The notes under the pieces were generated by a model, which saw nothing but the letters and a program-made list of their open reading frames with translations, had not been told where the DNA came from and did no database searches. 64,000 nucleotides of DNA from Actinoallomurus bryophytorum (GTDB taxonomy: Bacteria > Actinomycetota > Actinomycetes > Streptosporangiales > Streptosporangiaceae). The stretch is taken from assembly GCF_006716425.1 (NCBI RefSeq), contig NZ_VFOZ01000001.1:3286001-3350000 (forward strand), given 5' to 3'. Both the position numbers and the translations under genes were made by a program. Every line of letters starts with the position of its first letter. The stretch's first letter is position 1. This document shows, one piece after another, positions 28,639-40,218 of the stretch.

Positions 28639-28974
28639 ATGGGTATCGGCACAGGCCTGGTGTTGGTAGCGCTGGGCGCGATCCTGGCGTTCGCCACCAA
28701 CTTCAGTCTCAGCGGGGTTGATGTCCAGATGGTCGGCTGGATCCTCATCGTGGTGGGTATCGCGATGCTGGTCATCACCCTCGCCTACACAAGACCGCGC
28801 GCACGGCGCCGTTCGCTGGTGCGCGACGTCGACGTCGTGGACGGGGAGCCCCAGCCCGGCGCCTACATGCGGAAGACCGAGGTCGAGGAGCCGGTGGCGT
28901 ACGACCCCATCCAGCCGGGCCCGAACCCGAGGCATCACACCCAGCGGCGTATCACCGACGAGCGGGAAATCTGA
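28639..28974 (+). CDS. DUF6458 family small membrane protein
   Basis: 111 residues from ATG behind GAGAGG. Two membrane helices: GTGLVLVALGAILAFATNF (residues 3-21) and VGWILIVVGIAMLVITLAY (31-50), followed by a soluble basic and polar tail (RPRARRRSLVRDV...). The family is common in actinobacteria and has no known function. It faces jag across a shared terminator. Confidence 0.82.
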   Translation: MGIGTGLVLVALGAILAFATNFSLSGVDVQMVGWILIVVGIAMLVITLAYTRPRARRRSLVRDVDVVDGEPQPGAYMRKTEVEEPVAYDPIQPGPNPRHHTQRRITDEREI

Positions 28975-28987
28975 CCAGAAAACAAAA

Positions 28988-29016
28988 GTCCCGCCACAGC
29001 TGAGCTGTGGCGGGAC
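28988..29016. terminator. Bidirectional terminator between the DUF6458 gene and jag
   Basis: GTCCCGCCACAGC (28988-29000), loop TGA, GCTGTGGCGGGAC (29004-29016): a perfect 13-bp stem. On the minus strand it is followed by TTTTGTTTTCT, an efficient terminator for the rpmH-to-jag unit. Confidence 0.88.
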
Positions 29017-29035
29017 CGTCGACGTACGGTACGGG

Positions 29036-29578
29036 TCACTCCGCGTGGACCACAACGTAGCGACTGGGCTCCTCGCCCTCCGACTCGCTGCGGAGCCCGA
29101 ACGCGGCCACCGCGTCGTGGACGACCTTGCGCTCGAACGGGGTCATCGGCGCCAGCGGCTTGGGCTCGCCGGTGCGCTTGACCTCTTCGGCCGTCTCGCG
29201 GCCCAGCTTGGTGAGCTCAGCGCGGCGACGCTCCCGGAAGCCACTCACGTCGAGCATCAGGCGGCTGCGCTCGCCGGTCCTGCGGTGCACCGCCAGGCGA
29301 GTGAGCTCCTGAATCGCCTCGAGCACCTCGCCGTTTTTACCGACGAGCTCGTCGAGGGTGGCGCCGACGACCGACACCATCGCGCGCTCCCCTTCGACGT
29401 CCATGTCGATGTCGCCGTCGAGGTCGGCGATGTCGAGGAGGCCCTCGATGTAGTCGGCCGCGATCTCACCCTCTTGCTCAAGAGCCTGGACGTCGACCGT
29501 CTGCGCCTCGGTGGTCTCGGCTTCGGCTTGGCTCACGCCGGGCTCCTCATGCGTACTCGAACTGGACTGAGAAGTCAC
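29036..29578 (-). CDS. jag: Jag/KhpB-like RNA-binding protein (KH and R3H domains)
   Basis: 180 residues from the GTG at 29578, one base past the yidC stop, with AAGAGGAAG inside the yidC end as ribosome site. An acidic N-terminus is followed by a KH domain (VSVVGATLDELVGKNGEVLEAIQELTRLAVHRR) with its GKNG-type loop. The R3H domain (PMTPFERKVVHDAVAAFGLRSESEGEEPSRYVVV) follows near residues 140-178. Homologues bind RNA and affect cell wall or division; always next to yidC. Confidence 0.9.
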   Translation of the reverse strand: MTSQSSSSTHEEPGVSQAEAETTEAQTVDVQALEQEGEIAADYIEGLLDIADLDGDIDMDVEGERAMVSVVGATLDELVGKNGEVLEAIQELTRLAVHRRTGERSRLMLDVSGFRERRRAELTKLGRETAEEVKRTGEPKPLAPMTPFERKVVHDAVAAFGLRSESEGEEPSRYVVVHAE

Positions 29579-29579
29579 G

Positions 29580-30644
29580 CTATCGCTTCCTCTTACTGCG
29601 TGACTGCCGTGACGGCTGCTGTCGCACAACCTTCGGCGTCTCCGCAGGCGTGTCCTCGGGCTCCGGCTCCGCCTTCTTCCTCGTCTTGCCGAGCATTCCG
29701 GAAGGCTGCCTCGCGGTGGAGGCGAGGGAACTGGTGCCCTTGACGCCCGCCTTCGCCCCGGTCCTGGCGCCGGCCTTGGACGTCCCTGTCTTAGCCGTAC
29801 CCGTCTTCGCCGTCGTGCCCTTCGCCGTCGTACCCGCCTTGCCGTTGGACCCGGCCGCGGCCTGCCCGTCCGGCGTGGACATCGGGTACTTCTTGTAGAC
29901 GTAGTGCGACTGGGCCAGGGTCCAGGAGTTGGTGGTCACCCAGTAGATGAGCACGCCGAGCGGCAGGGTCAGTCCGAAGAGGCCGAACAGCGGCGAGAGG
30001 TACACCAGGAACTTCTGCGACTGCATCATCGGGTTGTCGGCGGTCATGCTCTGCATCGAGCGGCCGACGCTCGTCTTCATCGTGAAGAACGTCGTGGTCG
30101 AGCTGATCACGACCGCGAGGCCGGCCACGACCATCGCGCCGATGTGCTTGTCGCCCCACGCCTCGACGAACGTCGTGGGGATCGAGGCTCCGAAGATGTG
30201 CGCGTGCTGGGCGCTCTGAATGAGGCTGGACGACATGCCGTACTTGGACTCGCCCGGCTTGGTGGTCGAGATGGCCCGCAGGACGTTGTACAGCGAGATG
30301 AAGATCGGGAACTGCACCACGAGCGGCAGGCAGCCGGAGAGCGGGTTGGCGCCCGCCTCCTGGTAGAGCTTCATCATCTCCTGGTTGAGGCGCTGCTTGT
30401 CCTTCTTGTACTTCTTGCGCAGCGCCTGGACCTGTGGGTTCAGCTCCTGCATCTTCCGCGACGCGTGAATCTGCTTCACGAACAGCGGGAAGATGATGAT
30501 CCGCATGAGGGCCGTCAGGAGGAAGATCGACAGACCCCACGCCCAGCCACTGTCCGCGGGGAAGATCAGGCTGAGGCCCGCGTGGATCTGGATGATCACC
30601 CACGTGACGGCCTCGAACAGCGGACTTAGAAAGCTGAGACTCAC
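29580..30644 (-). CDS. yidC: Membrane protein insertase YidC
   Basis: 354 residues from a GTG. Inserts membrane proteins alone or with SecYEG. Five core helices are visible. The hydrophilic-groove helix begins GWAWGLSIFLLTALMRIIIFPLFVKQIH and contains the conserved arginine. The cytoplasmic coiled-coil hairpin (SRKMQELNPQVQALRKKYKKDKQRLNQEMMKLYQEAGANPLSGCLP) follows. The C-terminal 95 residues are low-complexity, lysine/threonine/alanine-rich (TAKGTTAKTGTAKTGTSKAGA), likely a ribosome-binding tail. There is no N-terminal periplasmic domain, as in other Gram-positives. Confidence 0.94.
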   Translation of the reverse strand: MSLSFLSPLFEAVTWVIIQIHAGLSLIFPADSGWAWGLSIFLLTALMRIIIFPLFVKQIHASRKMQELNPQVQALRKKYKKDKQRLNQEMMKLYQEAGANPLSGCLPLVVQFPIFISLYNVLRAISTTKPGESKYGMSSSLIQSAQHAHIFGASIPTTFVEAWGDKHIGAMVVAGLAVVISSTTTFFTMKTSVGRSMQSMTADNPMMQSQKFLVYLSPLFGLFGLTLPLGVLIYWVTTNSWTLAQSHYVYKKYPMSTPDGQAAAGSNGKAGTTAKGTTAKTGTAKTGTSKAGARTGAKAGVKGTSSLASTARQPSGMLGKTRKKAEPEPEDTPAETPKVVRQQPSRQSRSKRKR

Positions 30645-30654
30645 CGACTGGCTC

Positions 30655-30951
30655 CTAGTGCTCTCCGATTACGGTGCCGCCCTGCGGCGGCGTGAGGTCT
30701 GAGGGTGCCTCTCCCCGGCGCGGGGGTACGGGGTCGTACCCGCCCGCGTGAAAGGGGTGGCAGCGGGCGATGCGGCGTACGGCCAGCCATCCGCCCCGCA
30801 GTGCGCCATGCGTCCGCAGCGCCTTGAGGGCGTACGTGCTGCAGGTCGGCTGGTAACGGCAGACGGGCCCGAAGAGCGGGCTGATGAATCGACGGTAAAA
30901 GACGATCGGCAGCATCAGAGCCCGGGCGACGGGCGTCGGCTTCGCTGTCAT
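30655..30951 (-). CDS. yidD: Membrane protein insertion efficiency factor YidD
   Basis: 98 residues; ATG overlaps the rnpA stop (ATGA). Carries the family signature: [59 protein letters not shown], with its three cysteines. Helps YidC-dependent insertion. Slightly longer C-terminus than the E. coli protein. Confidence 0.94.
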   Translation of the reverse strand: MTAKPTPVARALMLPIVFYRRFISPLFGPVCRYQPTCSTYALKALRTHGALRGGWLAVRRIARCHPFHAGGYDPVPPRRGEAPSDLTPPQGGTVIGEH

Positions 30952-31307
30952 CTCCGCCTCTTGACCTCTCGCCGAAGGAGCCGGTCGAGCGCCGCGTCGA
31001 TATCCGCGGCGAGTTCGTCGTTTCGTGCGGTCGCCGCCTTCGGATTGGCGCGCACCACAAGCAGGCTACCCGCTGGCAGCCGGTAGAGGCGCTCACGCAC
31101 GATATGCCGGAGTCGGCGACGCACTTTGTTACGGGTCACCGCGTCGCCGACCGGACGGCCGACGGTGAAGCCGACCCGTACCGGTTCGTCGACCTCGTCG
31201 CGGTACTGCAGGTGCAGGACCAGACGAGGCCGCCCGGCACGATCACCGCGCCGGACGGCCGAAGTGAACTCGTCTCGCCGCCGCATCCGGTTGCCGGACG
31301 GCAGCAT
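30948..31307 (-). CDS. rnpA: Ribonuclease P protein component
   Basis: 119 residues from ATG. Basic protein that assists RNase P RNA in maturing the 5' ends of tRNAs. The conserved RNR-type motif appears as [17 protein letters not shown] near residues 57-73. The start [21 protein letters not shown] matches the family N-terminus. Fourteen bases downstream of rpmH, the universal rpmH-rnpA pair. Confidence 0.94.
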   Translation of the reverse strand: MLPSGNRMRRRDEFTSAVRRGDRAGRPRLVLHLQYRDEVDEPVRVGFTVGRPVGDAVTRNKVRRRLRHIVRERLYRLPAGSLLVVRANPKAATARNDELAADIDAALDRLLRREVKRRR

Positions 31308-31321
31308 GACTACTGCCGCGG

Positions 31322-31459
31322 TCAGACGGCGACGCGGGTGCGCCCCTTGCGACGGCGCGAGGAAAGAATCGCGCGCCCCGCCCGGGTGCGCATGCGGAGG
31401 CGGAAGCCGTGCTTCCTGTGCCGACGGCGGTTGTTCGGCTGGTACGTACGCTTGCTCAC
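31322..31459 (-). CDS. rpmH: 50S ribosomal protein L34
   Basis: 45 residues from the GTG at 31459 ([19 protein letters not shown], the canonical L34 start); an in-frame ATG farther upstream would add an atypical extension. Ends GRTRVAV. First gene of the minus-strand unit rpmH-rnpA-yidD-yidC-jag, divergent from dnaA. Confidence 0.96.
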   Translation of the reverse strand: MSKRTYQPNNRRRHRKHGFRLRMRTRAGRAILSSRRRKGRTRVAV

Positions 31460-31769
31460 TCGAGACTCCAGAGGGGTGCTGCGGTCTGTTTCATTAGGTC
31501 GCATCACGGGCGCGAATGACCCCGCCTGCGGGAGTCGACAACCTGCGGGCGTGCAGCACCGCCATCGATGCGACTCGACCGTCGTACGTTACGGTCTGGC
31601 CTGCCCTCTGGTCAAACCGGCCGCACTTATCCACCGTGTTCTCCTACCGCGTGCACAACTTGTGGACAACCCTGTGGATGACGCGTGAGAGAGTGGTCGA
31701 CTGCAGGTACGCGGGATGTGCCCGGGAAGTGGCGGGCCGCCGCGGCCTGACGAGGGAGGGGAGAACAAC
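31460..31769. promoter_or_regulatory. rpmH-dnaA divergent promoter region with DnaA boxes
   Basis: No gene lies in these 310 bases. Three DnaA-box-like 9-mers lie close together: TTATCCACC (31627-31635), TGTGGACAA (31661-31669) and TGTGGATGA (31673-31681). They suggest autoregulation of dnaA by DnaA. The dnaA ribosome site GGGAGGGGAG is at 31754-31763. Confidence 0.7.
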
Positions 31770-33527
31770 ATGGACGGTCTGGACCTTGCCCTGGTGTGGA
31801 CCAGGGCGCTTGAGGCCCTGCCGGGTGATCTCCCCCCCCAGCACCGCGCCTGGCTGGCGATGACCCGGCCGCTCGCCCTGGTGGAGGACACCGCGCTGCT
31901 GGCGACGCCCAATGAGTTCGCCAAGGACGTGCTGGAAAACCGCCTTCGGCCGCTCATCACCCAGGTGCTGTCGACCCAGCTCGGCCGCGACATCCGGGTC
32001 GCCGTGACCGTACAGCCCGACGCTCCGCCGCCGGTGGAGCGGCCGCTGCCCGCCGAGCCCGAGTCCGACCAGGAGCACGAGCAGCCCCCGCGCGGTGCGC
32101 CGTACTCACCCGAGCCCTCCGGCTACTCCGGCCAGACACTGCGCGGCCCGGCCGCCGACCCGCGGCCGTACCCACCCGAGCAGAGCGCCTTCGGCCAGAA
32201 CCCGTACCCGGACAGCCAGTACTCCGACAATCAGTACTCCGACAACCAGTACGCCCCGGAGCGCTACACGAGCCAGCAGTACCCCGGCGAGCGCTACGGG
32301 AACGACGGGTACGGCGCCGAGCCCTACGGCGGTCACTACCGCGCGGACCAGCAGCAGGACCGCGGTGGCCCGTCCGGTCAAAAGGGCTCACAGCGCGACC
32401 CGTTCGTCCCCACTCCCGGAGCGCCGGACGGAGGCTGGCAGCCGCGTCCCTCCGCGCCGGCCAAGAGCAAGGGCACCGGCGAGCACGCGCGGCTGAATCC
32501 CAAGTACACCTTCGACACGTTCGTGATCGGCTCGTCCAACCGCTTCGCGCACGCCGCGGCGGTGGCGGTGGCCGAGGCGCCGGCCAAGGCGTACAACCCG
32601 CTGTTCATCTACGGCGACTCCGGCCTGGGCAAGACGCACATGCTGCATGCGATCGGCCACTACGCGCAGAGCCTGTTCAACGGGGCACGTGTGCGTTACG
32701 TGAGCTCGGAGGAGTTCACCAACGACTTCATCAACGCGATCCGCGACGGCAAGGCCGACAACTTCCGGCGGCGGTACCGCGACATGGACATCCTCCTCGT
32801 CGACGACATCCAGTTCCTGGAGAACAAGGAGCAGACGCAGGAGGAGTTCTTCCACACCTTCAACACCCTCCACAACGCGAACAAACAGATCGTGATCTCC
32901 AGCGACCGCGCACCGAAACAACTGGTGACGCTGGAGGACCGGCTGCGCAACCGGTTCGAGTGGGGCCTGATCACCGACGTCCAGCCGCCCGAGCTCGAGA
33001 CCCGCATCGCGATCCTGCGTAAGAAGGCCGTGCAGGAGGGCTTGGTCGCGCCGCCGGAAGTACTCGAGTACATCGCCTCGAAGATCTCCACCAACATCCG
33101 CGAGCTGGAGGGCGCGCTCATCCGCGTCAGCGCGTTCGCGAGCCTCAACCGCCAGTCGGTGGATCTGCAGCTCGCCGAGATCGTGCTCAAGGACCTCATC
33201 CCCAACGACAGCGGTCCGGAGATCACCGCGGCGACGATCATGGCGCAGACCGCGACGTACTTCGGCATCGACATGGAGCAGCTCTGCGGCCCGTCGCGTT
33301 CGCGGGTGCTCGTCACCGCCCGGCAGATCGCGATGTACCTCTGCCGCGAGCTGACCGAGCTGTCGCTGCCGAAGATCGGCCAGCAGTTCGGGGGACGGGA
33401 CCACACGACCGTCATGCACGCGGAGCGGAAGATCCGCAAGCTCATGGCGGAGAAGCGCCCGATCTACAACCAGGTCACCGAGCTGACGAACCGCATCAAG
33501 CAGCAGGCACGCAACGGCGGGGCCTGA
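31770..33527 (+). CDS. dnaA: Chromosomal replication initiator protein DnaA
   Basis: 585 residues from the ATG at 31770, set by the GGGAGGGGAG ribosome site. Domain I spans residues 1-90. Domain II is a linker of about 150 residues rich in proline, tyrosine, serine and glutamine ([24 protein letters not shown]), much longer than in E. coli but usual for Streptomyces-like bacteria. Domain III is the AAA+ ATPase (Walker [12 protein letters not shown], Walker [11 protein letters not shown], sensor [10 protein letters not shown]). Domain IV binds DnaA boxes through [15 protein letters not shown]. Binds oriC just downstream. Confidence 0.97.
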   Translation: MDGLDLALVWTRALEALPGDLPPQHRAWLAMTRPLALVEDTALLATPNEFAKDVLENRLRPLITQVLSTQLGRDIRVAVTVQPDAPPPVERPLPAEPESDQEHEQPPRGAPYSPEPSGYSGQTLRGPAADPRPYPPEQSAFGQNPYPDSQYSDNQYSDNQYAPERYTSQQYPGERYGNDGYGAEPYGGHYRADQQQDRGGPSGQKGSQRDPFVPTPGAPDGGWQPRPSAPAKSKGTGEHARLNPKYTFDTFVIGSSNRFAHAAAVAVAEAPAKAYNPLFIYGDSGLGKTHMLHAIGHYAQSLFNGARVRYVSSEEFTNDFINAIRDGKADNFRRRYRDMDILLVDDIQFLENKEQTQEEFFHTFNTLHNANKQIVISSDRAPKQLVTLEDRLRNRFEWGLITDVQPPELETRIAILRKKAVQEGLVAPPEVLEYIASKISTNIRELEGALIRVSAFASLNRQSVDLQLAEIVLKDLIPNDSGPEITAATIMAQTATYFGIDMEQLCGPSRSRVLVTARQIAMYLCRELTELSLPKIGQQFGGRDHTTVMHAERKIRKLMAEKRPIYNQVTELTNRIKQQARNGGA

Positions 33528-33961
33528 GTTGTCCCCAGCGGTCCACAGGCGTCCACAGGAACTCCACACGGGTTATCCAGAGTCCGTGGATTACACAGGG
33601 TGGGGAAAACTCTGTGGATCATTTCCGGTGGACAACCGGTGGATCGAGGCCCGGATCCGGTGGATGAGATGGGGATGACCAGTGGACGTCCGGTGGACGA
33701 CGTGGGGACAGATTTCGTTCATCCTCAGGCATCCACCGAGTACACAGGGGTCATGCACAGCGGGGGTGGACAGGAATATGCGCTCTGACCTGCGAGGACT
33801 AGGCTTTTCCCCAGTATCCACGGCCCCTATGACGATGACTGTTTATCTATCTAGAGAGAGAAAGACAGAACGTAGGGGCCTCGAGCGGGCCACGATGTGA
33901 CTCGCTCGTTCGGTTCAGTTCCACGACCCCAGGTGATCAAAACCTCAGGAGACGGTCCAAA
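33528..33961. other. oriC: Origin of replication (oriC)
   Basis: The dnaA-dnaN gap contains at least 14 DnaA-box-like sites on both strands, each with one to three differences from TTGTCCACA/TTATCCACA. Examples: TTGTCCCCA at 33529, CGGTCCACA at 33539, GCGTCCACA at 33549, TTATCCAGA at 33573, TGTGGATCA at 33613, GGTGGACAA at 33627, GGTGGATGA at 33659, GGTGGACGA at 33692, GGTGGACAG at 33765, GTATCCACG at 33814. An AT-richer stretch at 33829-33872 (TTTATCTATCTAGAGAGAG) next to dnaN is the best candidate unwinding element. No gene is present. Confidence 0.92.
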
Positions 33962-35089
33962 GTGAAATTCCGCATCGACAGAGACGTCCTCGCAGACGCC
34001 GTTGCCTGGACCGCGCGAACCCTGCCGGTCCGCCCGCCCGTGCCCGTGCTCGCGGGCATGCTCATCGAGGCCGGAGAGACGCTGAAGCTGTCCTCGTTCG
34101 ACTACGAGGTCTCCGCGCAGATGACGATGGACATCGACGCCGACGAGCCGGGCACCGCGCTGGTGTCGGGCCGGCTCCTCGCCGAGATCTCCCGCAGCCT
34201 GCCCGCCCAGCCGGTCGAGATCACCACCGACGGGGCGAAGGTCACGCTCAAGTGCGGCACGGCGAAGTTCACACTGCTGACGATGCCTGTGGAGGACTAC
34301 CCGAGTCTTCCGGCGATGCCACCGGCCGCCGGAATGGTCGGCAGCGACGAATTCGCGGCCGCGGTCGCCCAGGTCGCCATCGCCGCGGGGCGTGATGACA
34401 CCCTGCCGATGCTGACCGGCGTACGGCTGGAGATCGAGGGCGAGACCGTCACCCTCGCGTCCACCGACCGCTACCGGCTCGCCGTACGGCAGCTGAGGTG
34501 GAAGCCCGAGCAGCCCGACTTCTCCGCGGTCGCCCTGGTGCCCGCCAAGACGCTTTCGGACACGGCCAAGGCGCTGACCTCGGGCGCCGAGGTCTCGATC
34601 GCCCTCGCGGCCGGGGGAAGCGGCAGCGGCGAAGGCATGATCGGCTTCGACGGCGGCGGCCGCCGTACGACCACCCGGTTGCTGGACGCGGAGTTCGTCA
34701 AGTACCAGTCGCTGTGGCCGAAGGAGACCTCGGCCGTCGCCGAGATCGAGACCGGCCCGTTCGCCGAGGCGGTCAAGCGCGTGGGCCTGGTCGCGGAGAA
34801 GAACACCCCCGTACGCCTGTCGTTCCGGCAGGGCGAGGTCGTCCTGGAGGCCGGCAGCGGCGACGATGCACAGGCTGTGGAAGTTCTCGGCGCTTCTCTC
34901 GAGGGCCAGGACATCGACGTGGCCTTCAACCCGCACTTCCTGCTCGACGGGCTGAGCGCGATCGGTTCCGACGTCGCGCGGCTGGCCATGACCACCTCCA
35001 CGAAGCCCGCGGTCATGACGGGCAAGCCCGCGAACGACGAGGATCCGGACTACCGTTACCTGATCATGCCGATCCGCTTGTCGAGTTGA
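33962..35089 (+). CDS. dnaN: DNA polymerase III beta subunit (sliding clamp)
   Basis: 375 residues from a GTG behind CAGGAGA. Forms the ring-shaped processivity clamp for DNA polymerase III. Three clamp domains: the start KFRIDRDVLADAVAWTARTLPVRPPVPVLAG, the middle DDTLPMLTGVRLEIEGETVTLASTDRYRLAV near residue 140, and the end DPDYRYLIMPIRLSS. Normal length and position directly after oriC. Confidence 0.96.
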   Translation: MKFRIDRDVLADAVAWTARTLPVRPPVPVLAGMLIEAGETLKLSSFDYEVSAQMTMDIDADEPGTALVSGRLLAEISRSLPAQPVEITTDGAKVTLKCGTAKFTLLTMPVEDYPSLPAMPPAAGMVGSDEFAAAVAQVAIAAGRDDTLPMLTGVRLEIEGETVTLASTDRYRLAVRQLRWKPEQPDFSAVALVPAKTLSDTAKALTSGAEVSIALAAGGSGSGEGMIGFDGGGRRTTTRLLDAEFVKYQSLWPKETSAVAEIETGPFAEAVKRVGLVAEKNTPVRLSFRQGEVVLEAGSGDDAQAVEVLGASLEGQDIDVAFNPHFLLDGLSAIGSDVARLAMTTSTKPAVMTGKPANDEDPDYRYLIMPIRLSS

Positions 35090-35144
35090 TCGTCCCGTTC
35101 ACTACGCTCATAAGGGACGGGGACCCCTTCTGAGGAGAACTCAC

Positions 35145-36062
35145 ATGGAACTGGGGATGATCGGCCTAGGCCGCATGGGTGGCAATATGGCCGAGCGCTT
35201 GCGCCAGGCCGGCCACACCGTCGTCGGGTACGACCACAATCCGGATGTCAGCGATGTCAGCTCCCTGCCGGAGCTGATGGAGCGGCTGAAGGCACCGCGG
35301 GCGGTGTGGGTGATGGTCCCGGCGGGCGAGGCCACCCGCGCGACGGTGGACAGCCTCCGCGATGCGCTCGAACCCGGAGACGTCGTGGTCGACGGCGGCA
35401 ACTCGCACTTCAAAGAGGACCAGGAGCACGCTCAGCTGCTGGCCGAGCGGGGCATCGGCTTCGTCGACGCGGGCGTCAGCGGCGGCGTCTGGGGCCTGAA
35501 GAACGGCTACGCGCTGATGGTCGGCGGCAGCGGGGACAACGTGACGCACCTCATGCCGATCTTCGAGGCGCTGAAGCCGGAAGGGGATTTCGGCTTCGTG
35601 CACGCGGGCGAGGTGGGCGCCGGCCACTTCGCCAAGATGGTCCACAACGGCATCGAGTACGGCATGATGCAGGCCTACGCCGAGGGCTGGGAGCTCCTTG
35701 AGGCCAGTGACCTGGTCAAAAACGTCCCGGAGACCTTCCGCAGCTGGCGCGAGGGCACGGTCATCCGTTCCTGGCTCCTGGACCTGGCGGATCTGGCGCT
35801 GGACGCCGATCCCGACCTGGCCAAGCTGAAGGGTTATGCACAGGACTCCGGCGAAGGCCGGTGGACGGTGCAGACGGCGGTCGACCTGGGCGTGCCGCTG
35901 CCGGTGATCACTGCCGCGTTGTACGCGAGGTTCGTCTCGCAGCAGGAGGACTCGCCGGCGATGAAGATGGTCGCCGCGCTCCGCAACCAGTTCGGCGGGC
36001 ACGCCGTGGAGACGCTGAAGGGCGCCGACTCGCCGGGCGCCGACGTGACTCCGCCGTCCTGA
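35145..36062 (+). CDS. gnd: 6-phosphogluconate dehydrogenase, decarboxylating (short, NAD-type)
   Basis: 305 residues from ATG behind GAGGAG. Oxidatively decarboxylates 6-phosphogluconate to ribulose 5-phosphate. Rossmann start [19 protein letters not shown]; substrate motif [12 protein letters not shown] near residue 87; catalytic region [24 protein letters not shown] near 165 with the active-site lysine. The SGEGRWT motif lies near 240. This is the short form (about 300 residues), usually NAD-preferring, rather than the 470-residue enzyme. Lies between dnaN and recF as in Streptomyces. Confidence 0.92.
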   Translation: MELGMIGLGRMGGNMAERLRQAGHTVVGYDHNPDVSDVSSLPELMERLKAPRAVWVMVPAGEATRATVDSLRDALEPGDVVVDGGNSHFKEDQEHAQLLAERGIGFVDAGVSGGVWGLKNGYALMVGGSGDNVTHLMPIFEALKPEGDFGFVHAGEVGAGHFAKMVHNGIEYGMMQAYAEGWELLEASDLVKNVPETFRSWREGTVIRSWLLDLADLALDADPDLAKLKGYAQDSGEGRWTVQTAVDLGVPLPVITAALYARFVSQQEDSPAMKMVAALRNQFGGHAVETLKGADSPGADVTPPS

Positions 36063-36188
36063 CGACGCCGGCTGCGAGGGTGGTCTCCGAGGTGGGGACC
36101 ACCCTCGTTGCCGTTTCCACAGACGGGCCGGGGTTGTGCACAGATTGGGGACAACTCGTGGTGGGCGACGAGTACGCGCCAGCTGCCC

Positions 36189-36204
36189 TACGCTCGTCCG
36201 GGTG
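36189..36204 (+). promoter_or_regulatory. Candidate -10 for leaderless recF
   Basis: TACGCT at 36189-36194 fits TANNNT and is followed by seven bases and the recF GTG at 36202; no Shine-Dalgarno is visible. Two DnaA-box-like words (TTGTGCACA at 36134 and TTTCCACAG at 36115) lie just upstream. Confidence 0.35.
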
Positions 36205-37323
36205 TACGTCGCCCACCTGACGCTGCAGGACTTCCGGTCCTACGAGTCCGCGGACCTCGCCCTGGACTCGGGGATCAGCGCGTTCGTGGGCCCGAACGGA
36301 CACGGCAAGACCAACCTCGTCGAGGCCATCGGCTACGTCGCGCTGCACGGCAGCCATCGCGTGTCCACAGACGCACCGCTGGTCCGGCAGGGCGCGGCCC
36401 GAGCGATCATCCGGGCCGGGGTGGTCCGCGACGAGCGTCGCGCGCTGATCGAACTCGAGATCAACCCGGGCCGCGCCAACCGCGCCCGGCTCAACCGCTC
36501 GCCGGTGCAGCGGCCCCGCGAGGTGCTGGGGATGCTGCGGACCGTGCTGTTCGCGCCCGAGGACCTCGTGCTGGTGAAGGGCGATCCGGGCGATCGGCGC
36601 CGGTTCCTCGACGAGCTGCTGACCGTACGCGCGCCGCGGTTCGCCGGCGTCCGGTCCGACTACGACCGAGTCCTCAAGCAGCGCAACGCCCTGCTGAAGT
36701 CCGCCGCCGCGCACCGGCGCTCGCCCGGCCAGGAGGTCCTGAGCACGCTCGACGTCTGGGACACCCACCTCGCTCGTACGGGTGGGGAGCTGCTCGGAGC
36801 CCGGCTGGAGCTGGTGGCCGCGTTGCGCCCGCTGGTCGCCAAGGCGTACGCCGACCTCGCTCCCGGCGGCGCCGCCGACCTGGAGTACCGCGCCTCGGCC
36901 GGCACGGAGTTGTCCACAGATCGTGGGCAACTCGGCGAGGCGATGCTCGCCGCGATGGCCGAGGCCAGGCAGAACGAACTGGTGCGCGGCATCAGTCTGG
37001 TCGGGCCGCACCGCGACGAGCTCGTGCTGAAGCTCGGCGATCTGCCGGCCCGCGGGTACGCCAGCCACGGCGAGTCCTGGTCCTTCGCGCTGGCCCTCCG
37101 GCTGGCGGCGTTCGAACTGCTCCGCGCGGACGGCGATGACCCGGTGCTGATCCTCGATGACGTGTTCGCCGAGCTGGACACCGGCCGCCGTAGGCGCCTG
37201 GCCGAGCTGGTCGCGCCCGCCGAACAGGTTCTCATCACCGCGGCCGTGCCGGCCGACGTGCCCGCACAGCTCAGTGGCGCGGCCTTTGACGTAGCCGACG
37301 GGGAGGTCTCACGTGTCCGATGA
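36202..37323 (+). CDS. recF: DNA replication and repair protein RecF
   Basis: 373 residues from the GTG at 36202 ([19 protein letters not shown], the typical RecF start). Helps load RecA at gaps coated with single-strand-binding protein. Walker [17 protein letters not shown] near residue 32; [15 protein letters not shown] near 125; ABC-type signature [16 protein letters not shown] near 290; Walker [24 protein letters not shown] near 315. Overlaps the next gene by 11 bases. Confidence 0.95.
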   Translation: MYVAHLTLQDFRSYESADLALDSGISAFVGPNGHGKTNLVEAIGYVALHGSHRVSTDAPLVRQGAARAIIRAGVVRDERRALIELEINPGRANRARLNRSPVQRPREVLGMLRTVLFAPEDLVLVKGDPGDRRRFLDELLTVRAPRFAGVRSDYDRVLKQRNALLKSAAAHRRSPGQEVLSTLDVWDTHLARTGGELLGARLELVAALRPLVAKAYADLAPGGAADLEYRASAGTELSTDRGQLGEAMLAAMAEARQNELVRGISLVGPHRDELVLKLGDLPARGYASHGESWSFALALRLAAFELLRADGDDPVLILDDVFAELDTGRRRRLAELVAPAEQVLITAAVPADVPAQLSGAAFDVADGEVSRVR

Positions 37324-37834
37324 GCACCAGGATCCACAGCCTGTGGAAAACCCGGCGAAGTCCGGGATCGAGCTTGCGCGAGAGGCTCTGGCCCAGGCTA
37401 AGGCGGACGCACGCGAGCGTGGCGCGCTGCCCGGGCAGGGGCGCAAGAAGCGCCGCAAGCCGGTGCGCGAGCCCGGGCGCGGCGGCAGCGATCCGACCGC
37501 GTTCGGTCCCGCGATCCGCGAGCTGATGGCCGCACGCGGCTGGCAGGAGCGCGCGGCCGTCGGCGGCGTCTTCGGGCGCTGGCCGGAGATCGTCGGCCCT
37601 GAGCTGGCCGAACACACCAAGCCGGAGACCTTCGAGGACGGCATCCTGGTCATCGCCGCCGACTCGGCGAGCTGGGCCACCCAGGTACGGCTGCTCGCGT
37701 CCAACCTTGTCAAGAGGCTGAACGAGGACCTCGGCCACGGCACCGTGAAGCGGGTCAAGGTCGTGGGCCCCTCGACCGGAAATCGCGGCAGCGGACGTCT
37801 CCGCGTGACCGGCGGCCGCGGGCCCCGTCCCTGA
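37313..37834 (+). CDS. DUF721 (DciA-like) family protein
   Basis: 173 residues from a GTG behind GGGGAGG, overlapping recF. The N-terminal half is charged and low-complexity. The C-terminal half ([78 protein letters not shown]) is the DUF721 domain. DUF721 includes DciA, the ancestral loader or partner of the DnaB helicase in bacteria lacking DnaC. Between recF and gyrB in all actinobacteria (Rv0004). A replication role is likely from family knowledge. Confidence 0.88.
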   Translation: MSDEHQDPQPVENPAKSGIELAREALAQAKADARERGALPGQGRKKRRKPVREPGRGGSDPTAFGPAIRELMAARGWQERAAVGGVFGRWPEIVGPELAEHTKPETFEDGILVIAADSASWATQVRLLASNLVKRLNEDLGHGTVKRVKVVGPSTGNRGSGRLRVTGGRGPRP

Positions 37835-40156
<2,322 letters not shown>

Positions 40157-40218
40157 ACGGACTCGCGGGTCGTCACTAGCCCGCACCCGTACGACTCAAG
40201 CTGGAAGAGGTCTTTCAG

